DNA of 64,000 nucleotides from Lachnospiraceae bacterium M18-1. GTDB taxonomy: Bacteria > Bacillota > Clostridia > Lachnospirales > Lachnospiraceae. Each line of letters begins with the position of its first letter. Positions within the stretch are counted from its first letter, which is position 1. The notes below the pieces were generated by a model. The model saw only the letters and a program-made list of their open reading frames with translations. It searched no databases and was not told where the DNA came from. Location: positions 1 through 64,000 of the forward strand of contig KE159612.1 in assembly GCA_000403295.2 (NCBI GenBank), given 5' to 3'. A program made the position numbers and the translations under genes. Of the stretch, positions 39,823-48,833 are shown one piece after another.

Positions 39823-41502
39823 ATGATGAAAAAGAAATGGTGGCATCATGCAATCGGATATCAAATCTATCCGAAAAGCTTTCAGGACAGCAATGGCGAC
39901 GGAATTGGTGATATTAAGGGAATCATAAGCCGCTTGGATTATCTGAAAGACCTGGGGATCAATATGCTCTGGGTCTGCCCGGTTTATCGTTCGCCGATGG
40001 TGGATCACGGCTATGATATATCGGACTATATGGATATTGATCCCAGCTTTGGCTGTAACCGGGATATTGATCGGCTTATCGCGGAGGCGAAAAAACGGGG
40101 GATTGGTGTGCTGATGGATCTGGTCGTCAATCATACTTCCGACCAGCATCCCTGGTTTCAGCAGGCGCTTAAAGATCCGGACGGTAAATATGGCAGGTAT
40201 TACATCATTAAGGAAGGGAAGGACGGCGGGCCGCCGAACAACTGGCGTTCTATTTTCCAGGGCAGCGCCTGGGAGCGGATCGGTGAAACGAATCAATATT
40301 ATCTGCATCTGTTTAATAAGGAACAGCCGGATCTGAACTGGGAGAACGAGGAGCTAAGGGAAGAGATTTACACGATGATCAACCAGTGGCTGGACCGTGG
40401 ACTTGCGGGTTTTCGGATTGACGCGATCAGCCATTTAAAAAAGGACTGGAGTTATACGGATCAGCCGGCCGACGGACCGGACGGGCTGGTGGATGGCCGT
40501 TCTTATTTCCGCAATGTGAAAGGGCTGGATGTATATCTGTCGGAGCTAAAAAGGCGCTGCTTTGCTCCCCGGGACTGCCTGACAATTGCCGAGATTGATG
40601 ATGTGAAATCCGGGGAGTTAGCGGACTATATCGGTGATGACGGCTATTTTTCGATGATATTTGATTTTAGCCATACCAAATACCGGATCAGGAACCAGGA
40701 ATGGACAGAACAGCCGCTGGCGCTGCTGGAAGAGTTAAAAGCGCGGATTTTTGAGAAGCAGGAGTATGCATATGGCAGGGGACTGCTCTGCACGATTCTG
40801 GAGAATCATGACAAACCCCGCGTTCCGGACCGCTTGATTCCGCAGGAGTGTATCTCCTTTTACAGTGAATCGCTGCTGGCTGTTACGTATCTGTTTCTGC
40901 AGGGAATTCCGTTTCTCTATCAGGGGCAGGAAATCGGGATGAGGGATTATCCGAAAACCAGTATTGATGAATACAAAGATGCGGCGACACATCAAAATTA
41001 CCGTGCATTTATAGAACGCGGGATGTCGGAAGCACAAGCTCTTGCCCAGATCAATATTGACTCCCGGGAACACAGCCGGACACCGATGCAGTGGGACAGT
41101 TCCCGGAATGCGGGTTTTACTTCCGGAACGCCCTGGTTTGACGTCAATCCAAACTATACGGAGATTAATGTTGAACTGCAGGAAGACGATCCGGCTTCTC
41201 TTCTTTCGTTTTACCGGAAAATTCTTAAAGTCAGGGCCCGCGAAGATTTGCAGGATGTACTCATTTTCGGAAAAACAATTCCGGAATACAGAAGAATGCC
41301 GGGAATATTTGCATACAGGAGGGAGTTTGAATCCAGGATTTTACTGATTATCAGCAATTGCAATTGCCAAAAAGCGGCGTTGCCGATGGAATATGATAAA
41401 GCGGAATGTATTGTTAATAATTACGGGGATTTTGATTGGAATGGGAACCAAATTACCTTATATCCGTTTCAGAGTATTGTATTTTTAATCAGTGACCGGT
41501 AG
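39823..41502 (+). CDS. GH13 alpha-glucosidase 1
   Basis: A 559 aa cytoplasmic glycoside hydrolase of family 13, acting on short alpha-glucosides. The nucleophile Asp is in GFRIDAISH (about 199) and the acid/base Glu in TIAEIDD (about 256). The third catalytic Asp is in ENHDKPR (about 328). An early conserved region LVVNHTSDQHPWF is present. Ala follows the nucleophile, rather than Val (typical of alpha-1,6 enzymes) or Thr (typical of maltases), so linkage preference cannot be read off. It starts directly at the malG stop. Confidence 0.88.
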   Translation: MMKKKWWHHAIGYQIYPKSFQDSNGDGIGDIKGIISRLDYLKDLGINMLWVCPVYRSPMVDHGYDISDYMDIDPSFGCNRDIDRLIAEAKKRGIGVLMDLVVNHTSDQHPWFQQALKDPDGKYGRYYIIKEGKDGGPPNNWRSIFQGSAWERIGETNQYYLHLFNKEQPDLNWENEELREEIYTMINQWLDRGLAGFRIDAISHLKKDWSYTDQPADGPDGLVDGRSYFRNVKGLDVYLSELKRRCFAPRDCLTIAEIDDVKSGELADYIGDDGYFSMIFDFSHTKYRIRNQEWTEQPLALLEELKARIFEKQEYAYGRGLLCTILENHDKPRVPDRLIPQECISFYSESLLAVTYLFLQGIPFLYQGQEIGMRDYPKTSIDEYKDAATHQNYRAFIERGMSEAQALAQINIDSREHSRTPMQWDSSRNAGFTSGTPWFDVNPNYTEINVELQEDDPASLLSFYRKILKVRAREDLQDVLIFGKTIPEYRRMPGIFAYRREFESRILLIISNCNCQKAALPMEYDKAECIVNNYGDFDWNGNQITLYPFQSIVFLISDR

Positions 41503-41628
41503 TGTAAAGTATCGTATGAAAAAAATGACACGGGTATTGCCCGCATTTAAAATCTGCTTCGCAGATGGCGGGCAAGTAGGCAATCAATTTGCTATGCAAA
41601 TTGGTTACAAAAAGGGAGAGGGCAGGAT

Positions 41629-43248
41629 ATGAAAGAATATAAGTGGTGGCAGAATGCAGTGATCTATCAGATTTATCCAAAGAGTTTTCAGGACAGCAAC
41701 GGCGATGGGATCGGTGATTTGCCGGGAATTATTGACCGGCTTGATTATCTGAAGGAATTGGGGATCGACGGGATTTGGCTGAGTCCGGTTTGTCAGTCGC
41801 CGCAGTTTGACAATGGTTATGATATCTCGGATTACCAGAATATTGATCCGATGTTCGGAACGATGGAGGATATGCGAAGGCTGATCAGCGAGGCGAAGAA
41901 ACGTGATATCCGCATTATATTTGACCTGGTCCTGAATCATTCCTCGGATCAGCATCCGTGGTTTTTAGAAGCGAAAAAGGGGCGGGATAATCCCTGTCAC
42001 AGTTTTTATATATGGCGGGACGGAGTCGAGGGGCAGCCGCCCAATGACATGGCCTCCACCTTCGGCGGCCCTGCCTGGGAATGGGTGCCGGAGCTTGGGC
42101 AGTATTATTTTCACCAGTTTGCCCCGCAGCAGCCGGATTTGAATTGGGAGAATCCGGATTTAAGGGAAGCGCTGTATAGGATGCTTAACTTCTGGATTGC
42201 TGAGGGAATAGGCGGATTCCGTCTGGATGTCATTGATTTGATCGGAAAAGACCCGGATCAGAAGGTTACCAGTAATGGACCGAAGCTTCATGACTATATT
42301 AAGGAAATGAATTTAAACACCTTCGGCGGAACGGATTTGGTAACGGTAGGGGAAACGTGGGGAGCAACGCCGGAACTCGGACGCCGGTACAGCAATCCGG
42401 CAGGGAATGAGTTCTCTATGGTGTTTCAGTTTGAGCATGTCCGCCTCGATCAGCAGCCGGGAGGAAAGAAGTGGGATTTGGCGCCGCTGGATTTCCGGAA
42501 GCTAAAGCAGGTGATTGCCAAGTGGCAGACAGAGCTTCATGATACCGGCTGGAACAGCTTGTTCTGGAATAACCACGACCTGCCGCGGATTGTATCACGA
42601 TGGGGCAATGACCGGGAATACAGGGAGAAATCTGCCAAAATGCTGGCGACTGTGCTGTATGGACTGGAGGGTACGCCGTATATATATCAGGGAGAAGAGC
42701 TGGGCATGACGAATGCCCGCTATTCCATAGAGGATTATCGGGATATCGAACTGCTGAACCTGTATAAGGAACGGATTCAGGCGGGATACACGGAGCAGGA
42801 GGTAATGAGGTCCATTCATGCAAAAGGCCGTGACACTGCCAGAACTCCGATGCAGTGGGATAACAGCAGGAATGCCGGATTTACAAGAGGTGAACCATGG
42901 ATTAAGGTGAATCCTGACTATACCGAGATTAATGCAGCGAGCCAGATCACGGATCCGCAGTCCGTATTCTGCTATTACCGCCGGTTGATTCAGCTGCGGA
43001 AGAAGAATGAGATTATCCGGTTTGGAGCGTTTCGCCTGCATCTGCCGGAGGATGAGGATTTGTTTGTATATTCACGTATGTGGCAGGGGCGGGAGATTTT
43101 CATTGCCTGCAATTTCCATGACAAAGAGCGGGAGTTTATCTGGGCAGATTACCTCTCTGAATCTTCGGAACTGCTGATAACAAATGAACTGGAGAATTTG
43201 GAAGCCAGAAGTATTAAACCTTATGAAGCGAGGATGTATCTGATATGA
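41629..43248 (+). CDS. dexB: GH13 glucan 1,6-alpha-glucosidase (DexB-like)
   Basis: A 539 aa GH13 enzyme. The nucleophile Asp in GFRLDVIDLIGKD (about 199) is followed by Val, the residue linked with alpha-1,6 specificity. The acid/base Glu is in TVGETWGATPE (about 241) and the third Asp in NNHDLPR (about 316). The stretch around NGPKLHDYIKEMN is typical of DexB. It should cut isomaltose-type linkages from the non-reducing end in the cytoplasm. A hairpin (TTGCCCGC...GCGGGCAA) occupies the 126 bp gap in front and may modulate expression. The gene overlaps the next by four bases. Confidence 0.88.
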   Translation: MKEYKWWQNAVIYQIYPKSFQDSNGDGIGDLPGIIDRLDYLKELGIDGIWLSPVCQSPQFDNGYDISDYQNIDPMFGTMEDMRRLISEAKKRDIRIIFDLVLNHSSDQHPWFLEAKKGRDNPCHSFYIWRDGVEGQPPNDMASTFGGPAWEWVPELGQYYFHQFAPQQPDLNWENPDLREALYRMLNFWIAEGIGGFRLDVIDLIGKDPDQKVTSNGPKLHDYIKEMNLNTFGGTDLVTVGETWGATPELGRRYSNPAGNEFSMVFQFEHVRLDQQPGGKKWDLAPLDFRKLKQVIAKWQTELHDTGWNSLFWNNHDLPRIVSRWGNDREYREKSAKMLATVLYGLEGTPYIYQGEELGMTNARYSIEDYRDIELLNLYKERIQAGYTEQEVMRSIHAKGRDTARTPMQWDNSRNAGFTRGEPWIKVNPDYTEINAASQITDPQSVFCYYRRLIQLRKKNEIIRFGAFRLHLPEDEDLFVYSRMWQGREIFIACNFHDKEREFIWADYLSESSELLITNELENLEARSIKPYEARMYLI

Positions 43249-44912
43249 TGAGTAGAAAAAATTGGTGGAAAGAAGCAGTTGTTTATCAAATTTATCCGAA
43301 AAGTTTTCAAGATTCGAATGATGATGGAATAGGAGATCTGCAGGGGATTATACAGCGCCTGGATTATATAAAAGAATTAGGCGCCGATGTGATCTGGCTG
43401 AATCCCATTTACCAGTCGCCTCAGGTAGATAATGGTTATGATATATCGGATTACCAGTCTGTCAATCCGGATTTTGGTTCATTGGAGGATTTTAAAGAGC
43501 TGTTGGAGGAAACACACAGGCGCAAAATGAAATTGATATTAGATATGGTGCTGAACCATACTTCCGATGAACATATCTGGTTTCAGGAATCAAGGAAATC
43601 GAAAGAGAACCCGTACCGTGATTTCTATATCTGGCGTCCTGCAAGAAACGGAAAGGAACCCAACAACTGGGGAAACTATTTTTATGAAGGAGAGGGATCT
43701 GCCTGGGAATGGGATGAACACACACAAGAATACTATCTGCATAACTATTCTAAAAAGATGCCGGATCTAAACTGGAATTGTCAGAAAATGCGGGAACAGA
43801 TATATCAGATGCTGCGCTGGTGGTGTGACATGGGGGTTGATGGTTTTCGGCTTGATGCTGTCAACAGGCTGCAAAAGCCGGCGGGGCTTCCGGATTCCCA
43901 TCGTCCGCCGGCACCGCCGATTGGGATTCATGGCTATGTTGTAGACAGAGAAATGTGTGCAAACCAGCCGGGGATTCATGAACTGTTAAAGAAATTGAAT
44001 CAAGAGGTGTTTGGCAGGTATGATATCATGACTGTCGGAGAAACCGGAAATCTGAAGTCCGATATAGCGCTGGATTATGTAGGTGAAGAAAGTAAGGAAA
44101 TTAATATGGTGTTTCATTTTGAAATTGCCAAGAATCCGTATCTTGTTACAGTGCCGGAGTTTAAAGAAATACAAAAGCGATGGGCAAAGGTAGTGGAAGA
44201 CGGTGGATGGATTACTCAATACCTGACAAATCATGATTCACCAAGGCAGATTTCGCGGTTTGGCAATGACAAGGAATACCGGATGGAGTCCGGGAAAATG
44301 CTGGCAATGCTCATGCATACGCTTCCGGGAACCATTTATGTGTATCAGGGTGAGGAGATCGGAATGGTTAATGTAGATTTCCCATCTATTGAGTATTATG
44401 ATGAAAAATATACGGTCGGGAAATATCACACCATGGTAGAAGCAGGGGAAGACCCTGTAAAAGCGCTGGATTCTCTGAAAATGATGAGCAGGGATAATGT
44501 GAGAACGCCCATGCAGTGGAATGACAGTAAAAATGCCGGATTTTCGAAGACGAAACCATGGCTGGCAGTAAATCCGAATTATAAACAGATTAATGTGGAA
44601 AAAGACATGTCAGATAAGGAGTCTGTGTATTATACTTATAAGACATTGATTGCTATGAGGAAGCGGCATCCTGTTATGGTATATGGTTCTTATACGCCCG
44701 TGATGGAAGAACAGGAAAATATAGTTGCCTATATCAGACAATATGAAGAAGAATCCTGGTTTATGATTTTTAATTTTCAGGAAAAATCTCAGAAGATTAA
44801 AATACCGGAAAGGCTGAGAAATGAAAAAATGAATCTGCTCATGAGTAATTATAATAAGAATGATCAGGAAATAATGAAACCGTATGAAGGAAGAATTTAT
44901 ATGCTGAGCTAG
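43245..44912 (+). CDS. GH13 oligo-1,6-glucosidase-type enzyme
   Basis: A 555 aa GH13 hydrolase. The nucleophile Asp is in GFRLDAVNRL (about 203), the acid/base Glu in TVGETGN (about 265) and the third Asp in TNHDSPRQ (about 330). A proline-rich insertion (SHRPPAPPIG) follows the nucleophile region. The start overlaps the dexB stop (ATGA). It is the third paralogue in a row; divergence among the three suggests different chain lengths or linkages. Its codon use is more AT-rich than that of the two preceding genes. Confidence 0.87.
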   Translation: MMSRKNWWKEAVVYQIYPKSFQDSNDDGIGDLQGIIQRLDYIKELGADVIWLNPIYQSPQVDNGYDISDYQSVNPDFGSLEDFKELLEETHRRKMKLILDMVLNHTSDEHIWFQESRKSKENPYRDFYIWRPARNGKEPNNWGNYFYEGEGSAWEWDEHTQEYYLHNYSKKMPDLNWNCQKMREQIYQMLRWWCDMGVDGFRLDAVNRLQKPAGLPDSHRPPAPPIGIHGYVVDREMCANQPGIHELLKKLNQEVFGRYDIMTVGETGNLKSDIALDYVGEESKEINMVFHFEIAKNPYLVTVPEFKEIQKRWAKVVEDGGWITQYLTNHDSPRQISRFGNDKEYRMESGKMLAMLMHTLPGTIYVYQGEEIGMVNVDFPSIEYYDEKYTVGKYHTMVEAGEDPVKALDSLKMMSRDNVRTPMQWNDSKNAGFSKTKPWLAVNPNYKQINVEKDMSDKESVYYTYKTLIAMRKRHPVMVYGSYTPVMEEQENIVAYIRQYEEESWFMIFNFQEKSQKIKIPERLRNEKMNLLMSNYNKNDQEIMKPYEGRIYMLS

Positions 44913-44928
44913 CATATGTATATAATTT

Positions 44929-44991
44929 ATTACCCTGCTGCAGACAGGAAGTGAATTCAAAGTAATTCCTTACTGTCTGCAGCAGGGTAAT
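44929..44991. repeat. Long inverted repeat after the glucosidase operon
   Basis: ATTACCCTGCTGCAGACAG (44929-44947) is exactly inverted at 44973-44991, and GGAA/TTCC plus GAATT/AATTC extend the pairing inward. There is no proper T-run. It could end the operon or be the boundary of the recombinase fragment that starts at its right arm. Confidence 0.75.
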
Positions 44992-45498
44992 TGGTTCTTG
45001 TAGAAGATGTTCTTCGGGAGGGAGATGTCCTGCTTGTAACAGAGCTGGACCGGTTAGGCCGGAATAAGCGGGATACTATGGAGCAGATCCGAAAACTACA
45101 GAGCAGGGATGTCAGGCTGATGGTATTGGAACTTCCTACAACCCTGATGGATCTGTCTAAGATGGACAACTCCATGGCATGCCTGATGATGGAAACGATC
45201 AATAACATGATGCTGGAGCTTTACGCCTCCATCAGCGAATCCGAAATTCAGAAGAAGGAGAAGCGCCAGCATGAAGGCATTGCCATGAAGAAGCTCCGTG
45301 GAGAATGGGATGACTATGGACGGCCGCCAGCAATCAAAGGAGAGGAATTTTTCTGAAGCTTACCAGAGAGTGACTGCGGGTGAGATCTCACAGGCAGAGC
45401 TGAAACGGGAGTTAGGATTATCTCACACTACTTTTTACCGCTATCGGAAAAAATATTTTGAAAAAAATGCAGAAATTTTCCAATCTCAGAGAAAATGA
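44991..45498 (+). pseudogene. Serine recombinase, truncated and frameshifted
   Basis: The visible part begins inside the catalytic domain (LREGDVLLVTELDRLGRNK) and lacks about the first 50 residues with the catalytic Ser. It continues to GRPPAIKGEEF, where a frameshift in a T-run leads to a stop at 45356. The other frame carries on with EAYQRVTAGEISQAELKREL and GLSHTTFYRYRKKY, the C-terminal helix-turn-helix, to 45498. It is related to resolvases/invertases of the DNA-invertase type. Confidence 0.8.
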
Positions 45499-45545
45499 CA
45501 CTATTACTTATATGAAAGATAAATTTTAGAGGAGGTAATAGCGTT

Positions 45546-45719
45546 ATGAGTGAAAAAAGAGAAGGAGCATTGTTCTATGATAAAGAAAGCGGACGGTATG
45601 ATATCCGGTTCGGTCTGGATTCGTATTACGGCGGGCTGCACTGTGGGGACTGCTTTGACCTTGCCATGCATCCGGAGGAAGCTGCCAGTGGCGGGTTCTG
45701 TAGTTGGGATAATCTGTAG
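45546..45719 (+). CDS. DUF5348-like protein, probably truncated
   Basis: A 57 aa product (MSEKREGALFYDKESGRYDI...GGLHCGDCFDL...) similar to the small DUF5348 proteins of conjugative elements. The family usually continues with a WxPTRIE-type segment, but here the end (SGGFCSWDNL) looks foreign, so a truncation is likely. AGGAGG lies 9 nt before the ATG. Function unknown. Confidence 0.5.
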   Translation: MSEKREGALFYDKESGRYDIRFGLDSYYGGLHCGDCFDLAMHPEEAASGGFCSWDNL

Positions 45720-45827
45720 TTGATTTTCCTGGCCTGATTACATACAATATGATTATTAATTGCGAATGATAAACAGCCAGCAATCAAAATAATTTGCTAG
45801 GATTACAAGATAAGCAGGTGAGATAGA

Positions 45828-46463
45828 TTGAGATATTATATTGCAGACCCACATTTCTTCCATGGGAACCTGAATACAAAGATGGATTACCGTGGATTTG
45901 CGGATGTGGAGGAAATGAATGCATATATGCTGCAGAGATGGAATGAAAAGGTACGGAAGAATGACGAGGTGGTGATTCTGGGTGACCTGTCATGGGGAAA
46001 GGCGGAAGAAACCAATGAACTGCTAGGGAAGCTGAATGGACGTCTCTACCTAATCCAGGGGAACCATGACCGGTTCCTGAAGAATAAGGATTATAATGCC
46101 AGCCGTTTTGTGTGGATCAAACCTTATGAGGAACTGCAGGATAACAAACGGAAGGTCATTCTCTGCCTCTATCCTATCATATGTTATAACGGGCAGTATC
46201 GTCTGGACGGAAATGGGAATCCTAAAGTATATATGCTTTATGGCCATGTGCATGATACCTATGACCAGCGGCTGATTGAACAATTCCAGGAAATAACAAG
46301 GGGCAGTATCCGTAAAAATCCGGACGGGGAGAAACGGGCAATTCCGTCGAATATGATTAATTGTTTCTGCATGTATTCGGACTATACCCCACTCACGCTG
46401 GATGAATGGATACTCTGCGACAGGAAAAGGAGAGAAAAATTATGTGCGGACGGTTCTATGTAG
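45828..46463 (+). CDS. Metallophosphoesterase
   Basis: A 211 aa calcineurin-like phosphoesterase. Metal-binding motifs are ADPHFFHGN (D-x-H, residues 6-14), VILGDLSWG (GD, near 49), GNHDRF (near 83) and YGHVHD (near 139). The TTG start at 45828 follows AGGTGAG. Substrates are unknown; similar short enzymes occur on phages and mobile elements. Its 3' end overlaps the SRAP gene by 22 bases, so the two are co-expressed. Confidence 0.82.
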   Translation: MRYYIADPHFFHGNLNTKMDYRGFADVEEMNAYMLQRWNEKVRKNDEVVILGDLSWGKAEETNELLGKLNGRLYLIQGNHDRFLKNKDYNASRFVWIKPYEELQDNKRKVILCLYPIICYNGQYRLDGNGNPKVYMLYGHVHDTYDQRLIEQFQEITRGSIRKNPDGEKRAIPSNMINCFCMYSDYTPLTLDEWILCDRKRREKLCADGSM

Positions 46464-47074
46464 ATGAGGGGACAGCCAAAGAGATTGAACGGGTGATCCG
46501 CGGCGTAGATCTGCGGATACAGAAAATGCGTACAGGGGATATTTACCCCTCCCAGCCTGCCGGTATTCTGACTTGCCACAGCCGGCAGAAAAATCCGTTA
46601 TCGGCAGGTTCTGCAGCGGAAAATTCATCGGCATTGGAACTGAATGAAATGCACTGGGGATTCCTGCAGTATCAGAAAAAAGGACTGCTGATTAATGCCA
46701 GAGCAGAGACGGCACTGGAACGGAGGACATTTCGTGAAAGCGTATTGCACAGGCGCTGCGTGATTCCGGCCAGGCATTTTTATGAGTGGGATTCAGATAA
46801 GAATAAGGTGATATTTTTCAGAGAAGACAGGCCGGTTTTATTTATGGCAGGATTCTATAACCGGTTTCAGGATGGGGCGCGTTTTATTATTCTTACGACA
46901 GAGGCGAACGCTTCTGTAGGTCCTGTTCATAATCGTATGCCGCTGGTTTTGGATGAGGGTGAATTGGAGGACTGGGTTTATGATGACAAATTTACGGAGT
47001 ATGCGCTTCATAAGACTCCGCCAGAGCTTTGGCGGGAACAGGAATATGAGCAGCAGAGCTTGTTCCTGACATGA
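46442..47074 (+). CDS. SRAP-domain protein (HMCES/YedK type)
   Basis: A 210 aa protein whose second residue is the catalytic Cys of the SRAP family (MCGRFYVDEG). Other conserved parts are LLINARAET, RRCVIPARHFYEW (Glu of the active site) and the His in VGPVHNRMPLV. SRAP proteins form a crosslink with abasic sites in single-stranded DNA to protect them. AGGAGA precedes the ATG within the upstream gene. The middle (about residues 48-70) is a little longer than in YedK. Confidence 0.88.
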   Translation: MCGRFYVDEGTAKEIERVIRGVDLRIQKMRTGDIYPSQPAGILTCHSRQKNPLSAGSAAENSSALELNEMHWGFLQYQKKGLLINARAETALERRTFRESVLHRRCVIPARHFYEWDSDKNKVIFFREDRPVLFMAGFYNRFQDGARFIILTTEANASVGPVHNRMPLVLDEGELEDWVYDDKFTEYALHKTPPELWREQEYEQQSLFLT

Positions 47075-47120
47075 AAAAACCATCTGGTGATTATGGTAAT
47101 CTTATCACCAGATGGCACAG
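47074..47120 (-). terminator. Terminator hairpin between SRAP gene and the next region
   Basis: CCATCTGGTGAT is exactly inverted as ATCACCAGATGG (47104-47115). The minus-strand reading ends in TTTTTTC, so it would stop transcripts coming from the right. A weak plus-strand function is also possible. Confidence 0.7.
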
Positions 47121-47387
47121 AAATTCAGTCTATTTAGTTACCCTGCTGTTTCTTTTTTTATCACTGATACCCCGGTTTAAAATAGTTCTTGCTTCTGTTT
47201 GAATCAATGGTCCTCTCATCATAGCACCTTTTCTACGCTCCGCTTCGGTCCGCGCAGTGCAGAGGTCCACTGGACCTCTTGCGCCCTTTCTGCACGTTTT
47301 CATACTTTCGTGCGATTTCACGGATCACATCACTTGAAAGCTCTAGGATTGAACTGATTGTATATGGTGCGAAAAAGGAAGAAGGTA
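47121..47387. other. Remnant region, minus-strand fragment
   Basis: On the minus strand a broken frame reads VIREIARKYENVQKG and then, after a repeat-like GC-rich stretch, GPLIQTEARTILNRGISDKK to a stop near 47130. It looks like the tail of a degraded protein that I do not recognise. The inserted GC-rich stretch contains the self-complementary AGAGGTCCACTGGACCTCT (about 47259-47278). Confidence 0.35.
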
Positions 47388-47597
47388 CTAAAATCCAAAC
47401 ATTTTCCTTATTTCGGCATCGGAAGGTTCGGTTTCTTCGTGTTCATATTTTTCGGCAGTATAGTCTCCAGAACCACCGTTATCAAACTGTTCTAAAAATT
47501 TGAGGGTTCCAGTAACGCCTAATGCAGTTTTTAAAGCATTTATTCCATTTTTTCGTAATTCTGTGGTATTTGTAACATTTAACCTTGTTGCTATCAT
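47388..47597 (-). CDS. Small hypothetical protein, possible antitoxin partner
   Basis: A 69 aa acidic protein (MIATRLNVTNTTELRKNGIN... ending EPSDAEIRKMFGF). The start at 47597 follows GGAGG and overlaps the stop of a PIN-like fragment (TAATG), so it was made from the same transcript. I do not recognise a named family. Its size and coupling suggest a toxin-antitoxin partner, which is inference. Confidence 0.5.
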   Translation of the reverse strand: MIATRLNVTNTTELRKNGINALKTALGVTGTLKFLEQFDNGGSGDYTAEKYEHEETEPSDAEIRKMFGF

Positions 47598-47700
47598 TAA
47601 TATAACACCTCCAACAACCATTCATTAGGATTCATAACCTTTGTATAAGTCGTAATCCGCTGACAGTTATTCAAAAATTTTTTATCTGTGGTTAACAATA
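47597..47700 (-). pseudogene. C-terminal fragment of a PIN-domain-like protein
   Basis: The frame reads VLLTTDKKFLNNCQRITTYT, then KVMNPNEWLLEVLY and a stop. The TTDKKFL pattern resembles the last acidic strand of PIN-domain ribonuclease toxins. Everything upstream is replaced by the terminator and promoter of a small RNA, so the gene is truncated. Confidence 0.5.
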
Positions 47701-47705
47701 CATAC

Positions 47706-47834
47706 AAAAAAGTAACCGCCCCTCGACCAAAGGTATACGGTTACTTTTTTGTAACTAAATAAATTTGGATCAACCGTCTATCGGTAGTACTCTTTTCTCT
47801 TCTTAATTTTAGCAAAGAGATATATAATTGTCAA
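47706..47834 (-). ncRNA. Candidate small RNA with its own promoter and terminator
   Basis: On the minus strand TTGACA (47829-47834), a 17 nt spacer and TAAAAT (47806-47811) form a near-consensus promoter. About 90 nt downstream is a strong terminator: GTAACCGTATACC...GGGGCGGTTAC followed by T6. No protein is encoded between them. The terminator stem and layout resemble antisense RNAs of type I toxin-antitoxin loci of the TxpA/Fst kind, but no toxin frame is seen on the opposite strand. Confidence 0.55.
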
Positions 47835-47870
47835 ATTTTTCTTTAAAAGTTTTGTCTGATAATCTATGAA

Positions 47871-47901
47871 AACTTGAAATCACAATTTGTGATTTCAAGT
47901 T
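47871..47901. repeat. Perfect 31 bp palindrome at the break point of copy 2
   Basis: AACTTGAAATCACAA, a central T, and its exact inverse TTGTGATTTCAAGTT. The outer arms are as in the palindrome of copy 1, but the inner bases are changed symmetrically (GTCGCAA to ATCACAA). Confidence 0.9.
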
Positions 47902-48590
47902 TGGAGGATGATAATGGATATGGTGGGCGTAGGAAACTGCCGTTTGTTTTTACAGAACAAGGAATTGCAATGCTTTCTGCGGTTTTGCGTAGTGATGTTG
48001 CTATCCGAGTAAGCATTAGGATTATGGACACTTTTGTGGAGATGCGGAAGTATATGGCAAATACCTCTTTGCTGTATGAGCGATTAAATGCAATGGAGGT
48101 TCGCCAGATAAATTACCAGACGGAAACTGACGAGCGTTTTGAAAGAGTCTTTGCGTACATATCCGAGCATGAGGAATCCAGTCAAAAAGTATTTTTTGAC
48201 GGACAGATTTACGATGCATTCAGTCTGATCGTAAGTCTAATTCAAAAATCAGAGAAAGAAATCACTCTGATAGACGGATATGTGGATGTTGGAACATTGA
48301 ATCTGCTTTCAAAGAAAAAGTCTGATGTTGCAGTAACTATTTATACGCAGAAGCAGACGAAGCTAACGAAAGCTGATGTTAAGAATTTCAATGCACAGTA
48401 CCCGACATTGAAAATAAAATATACCAAAGTATTCCATAACAGGTTTTTGATTCTTGACCGAGCGACAGCCTATCATGTAGGAGCGTCTTTGAAAGATGCA
48501 GGAAAAAAGTGTTTTGGAATCAATCTAATTCAAGATGCAGGCATCATCAAAGACATCCTGCAAAGGTTGGAACTGGAAACGGAGAAATAA
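47871..48590 (+). pseudogene. ORF6N-domain gene, second copy, 5' part missing
   Basis: From the 31 bp palindrome onward this is nearly identical to 28560-29279, with few base changes (for example Asp to Asn in HNRFLILD). The duplication continues past the stop codon through both downstream palindromes to about 48839. The first 82 codons are absent: to the left of the palindrome the sequence is unrelated, and no start codon with ribosome site is present. The remaining 238 codons begin with TTG inside the palindrome. Confidence 0.85.
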
Positions 48591-48601
48591 GAAGTTCTTT
48601 G

Positions 48602-48673
48602 AGGTCACAATTTGTGACCTTAGAAAAATGCAAAGAAGAATGAGAAGCCCTTTGAAGTTGTAAATTGCGACCT
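48602..48673. repeat. Palindromes downstream of ORF6N copy 2
   Basis: AGGTCACAATTTGTGACCT (48602-48620) is perfect and identical to that at 29291. AAGTTGTAAATTGCGACCT (48655-48673) is the decayed counterpart of 29343-29361. Confidence 0.8.
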
Positions 48674-48833
48674 TAGAAAAAATGCAAACAGCTTAAATTA
48701 TTCTGGGATTTGTTGTGAAATGCAGGTATCAATCGGGAAAGATTTTACAGCGTAACATTTCCCTAAATGCAAGCCCCTTGCTAATCGCCTGCTAAAAGGA
48801 GCATCTAAAACGTCTTAAAATCAGCAGTCACAG

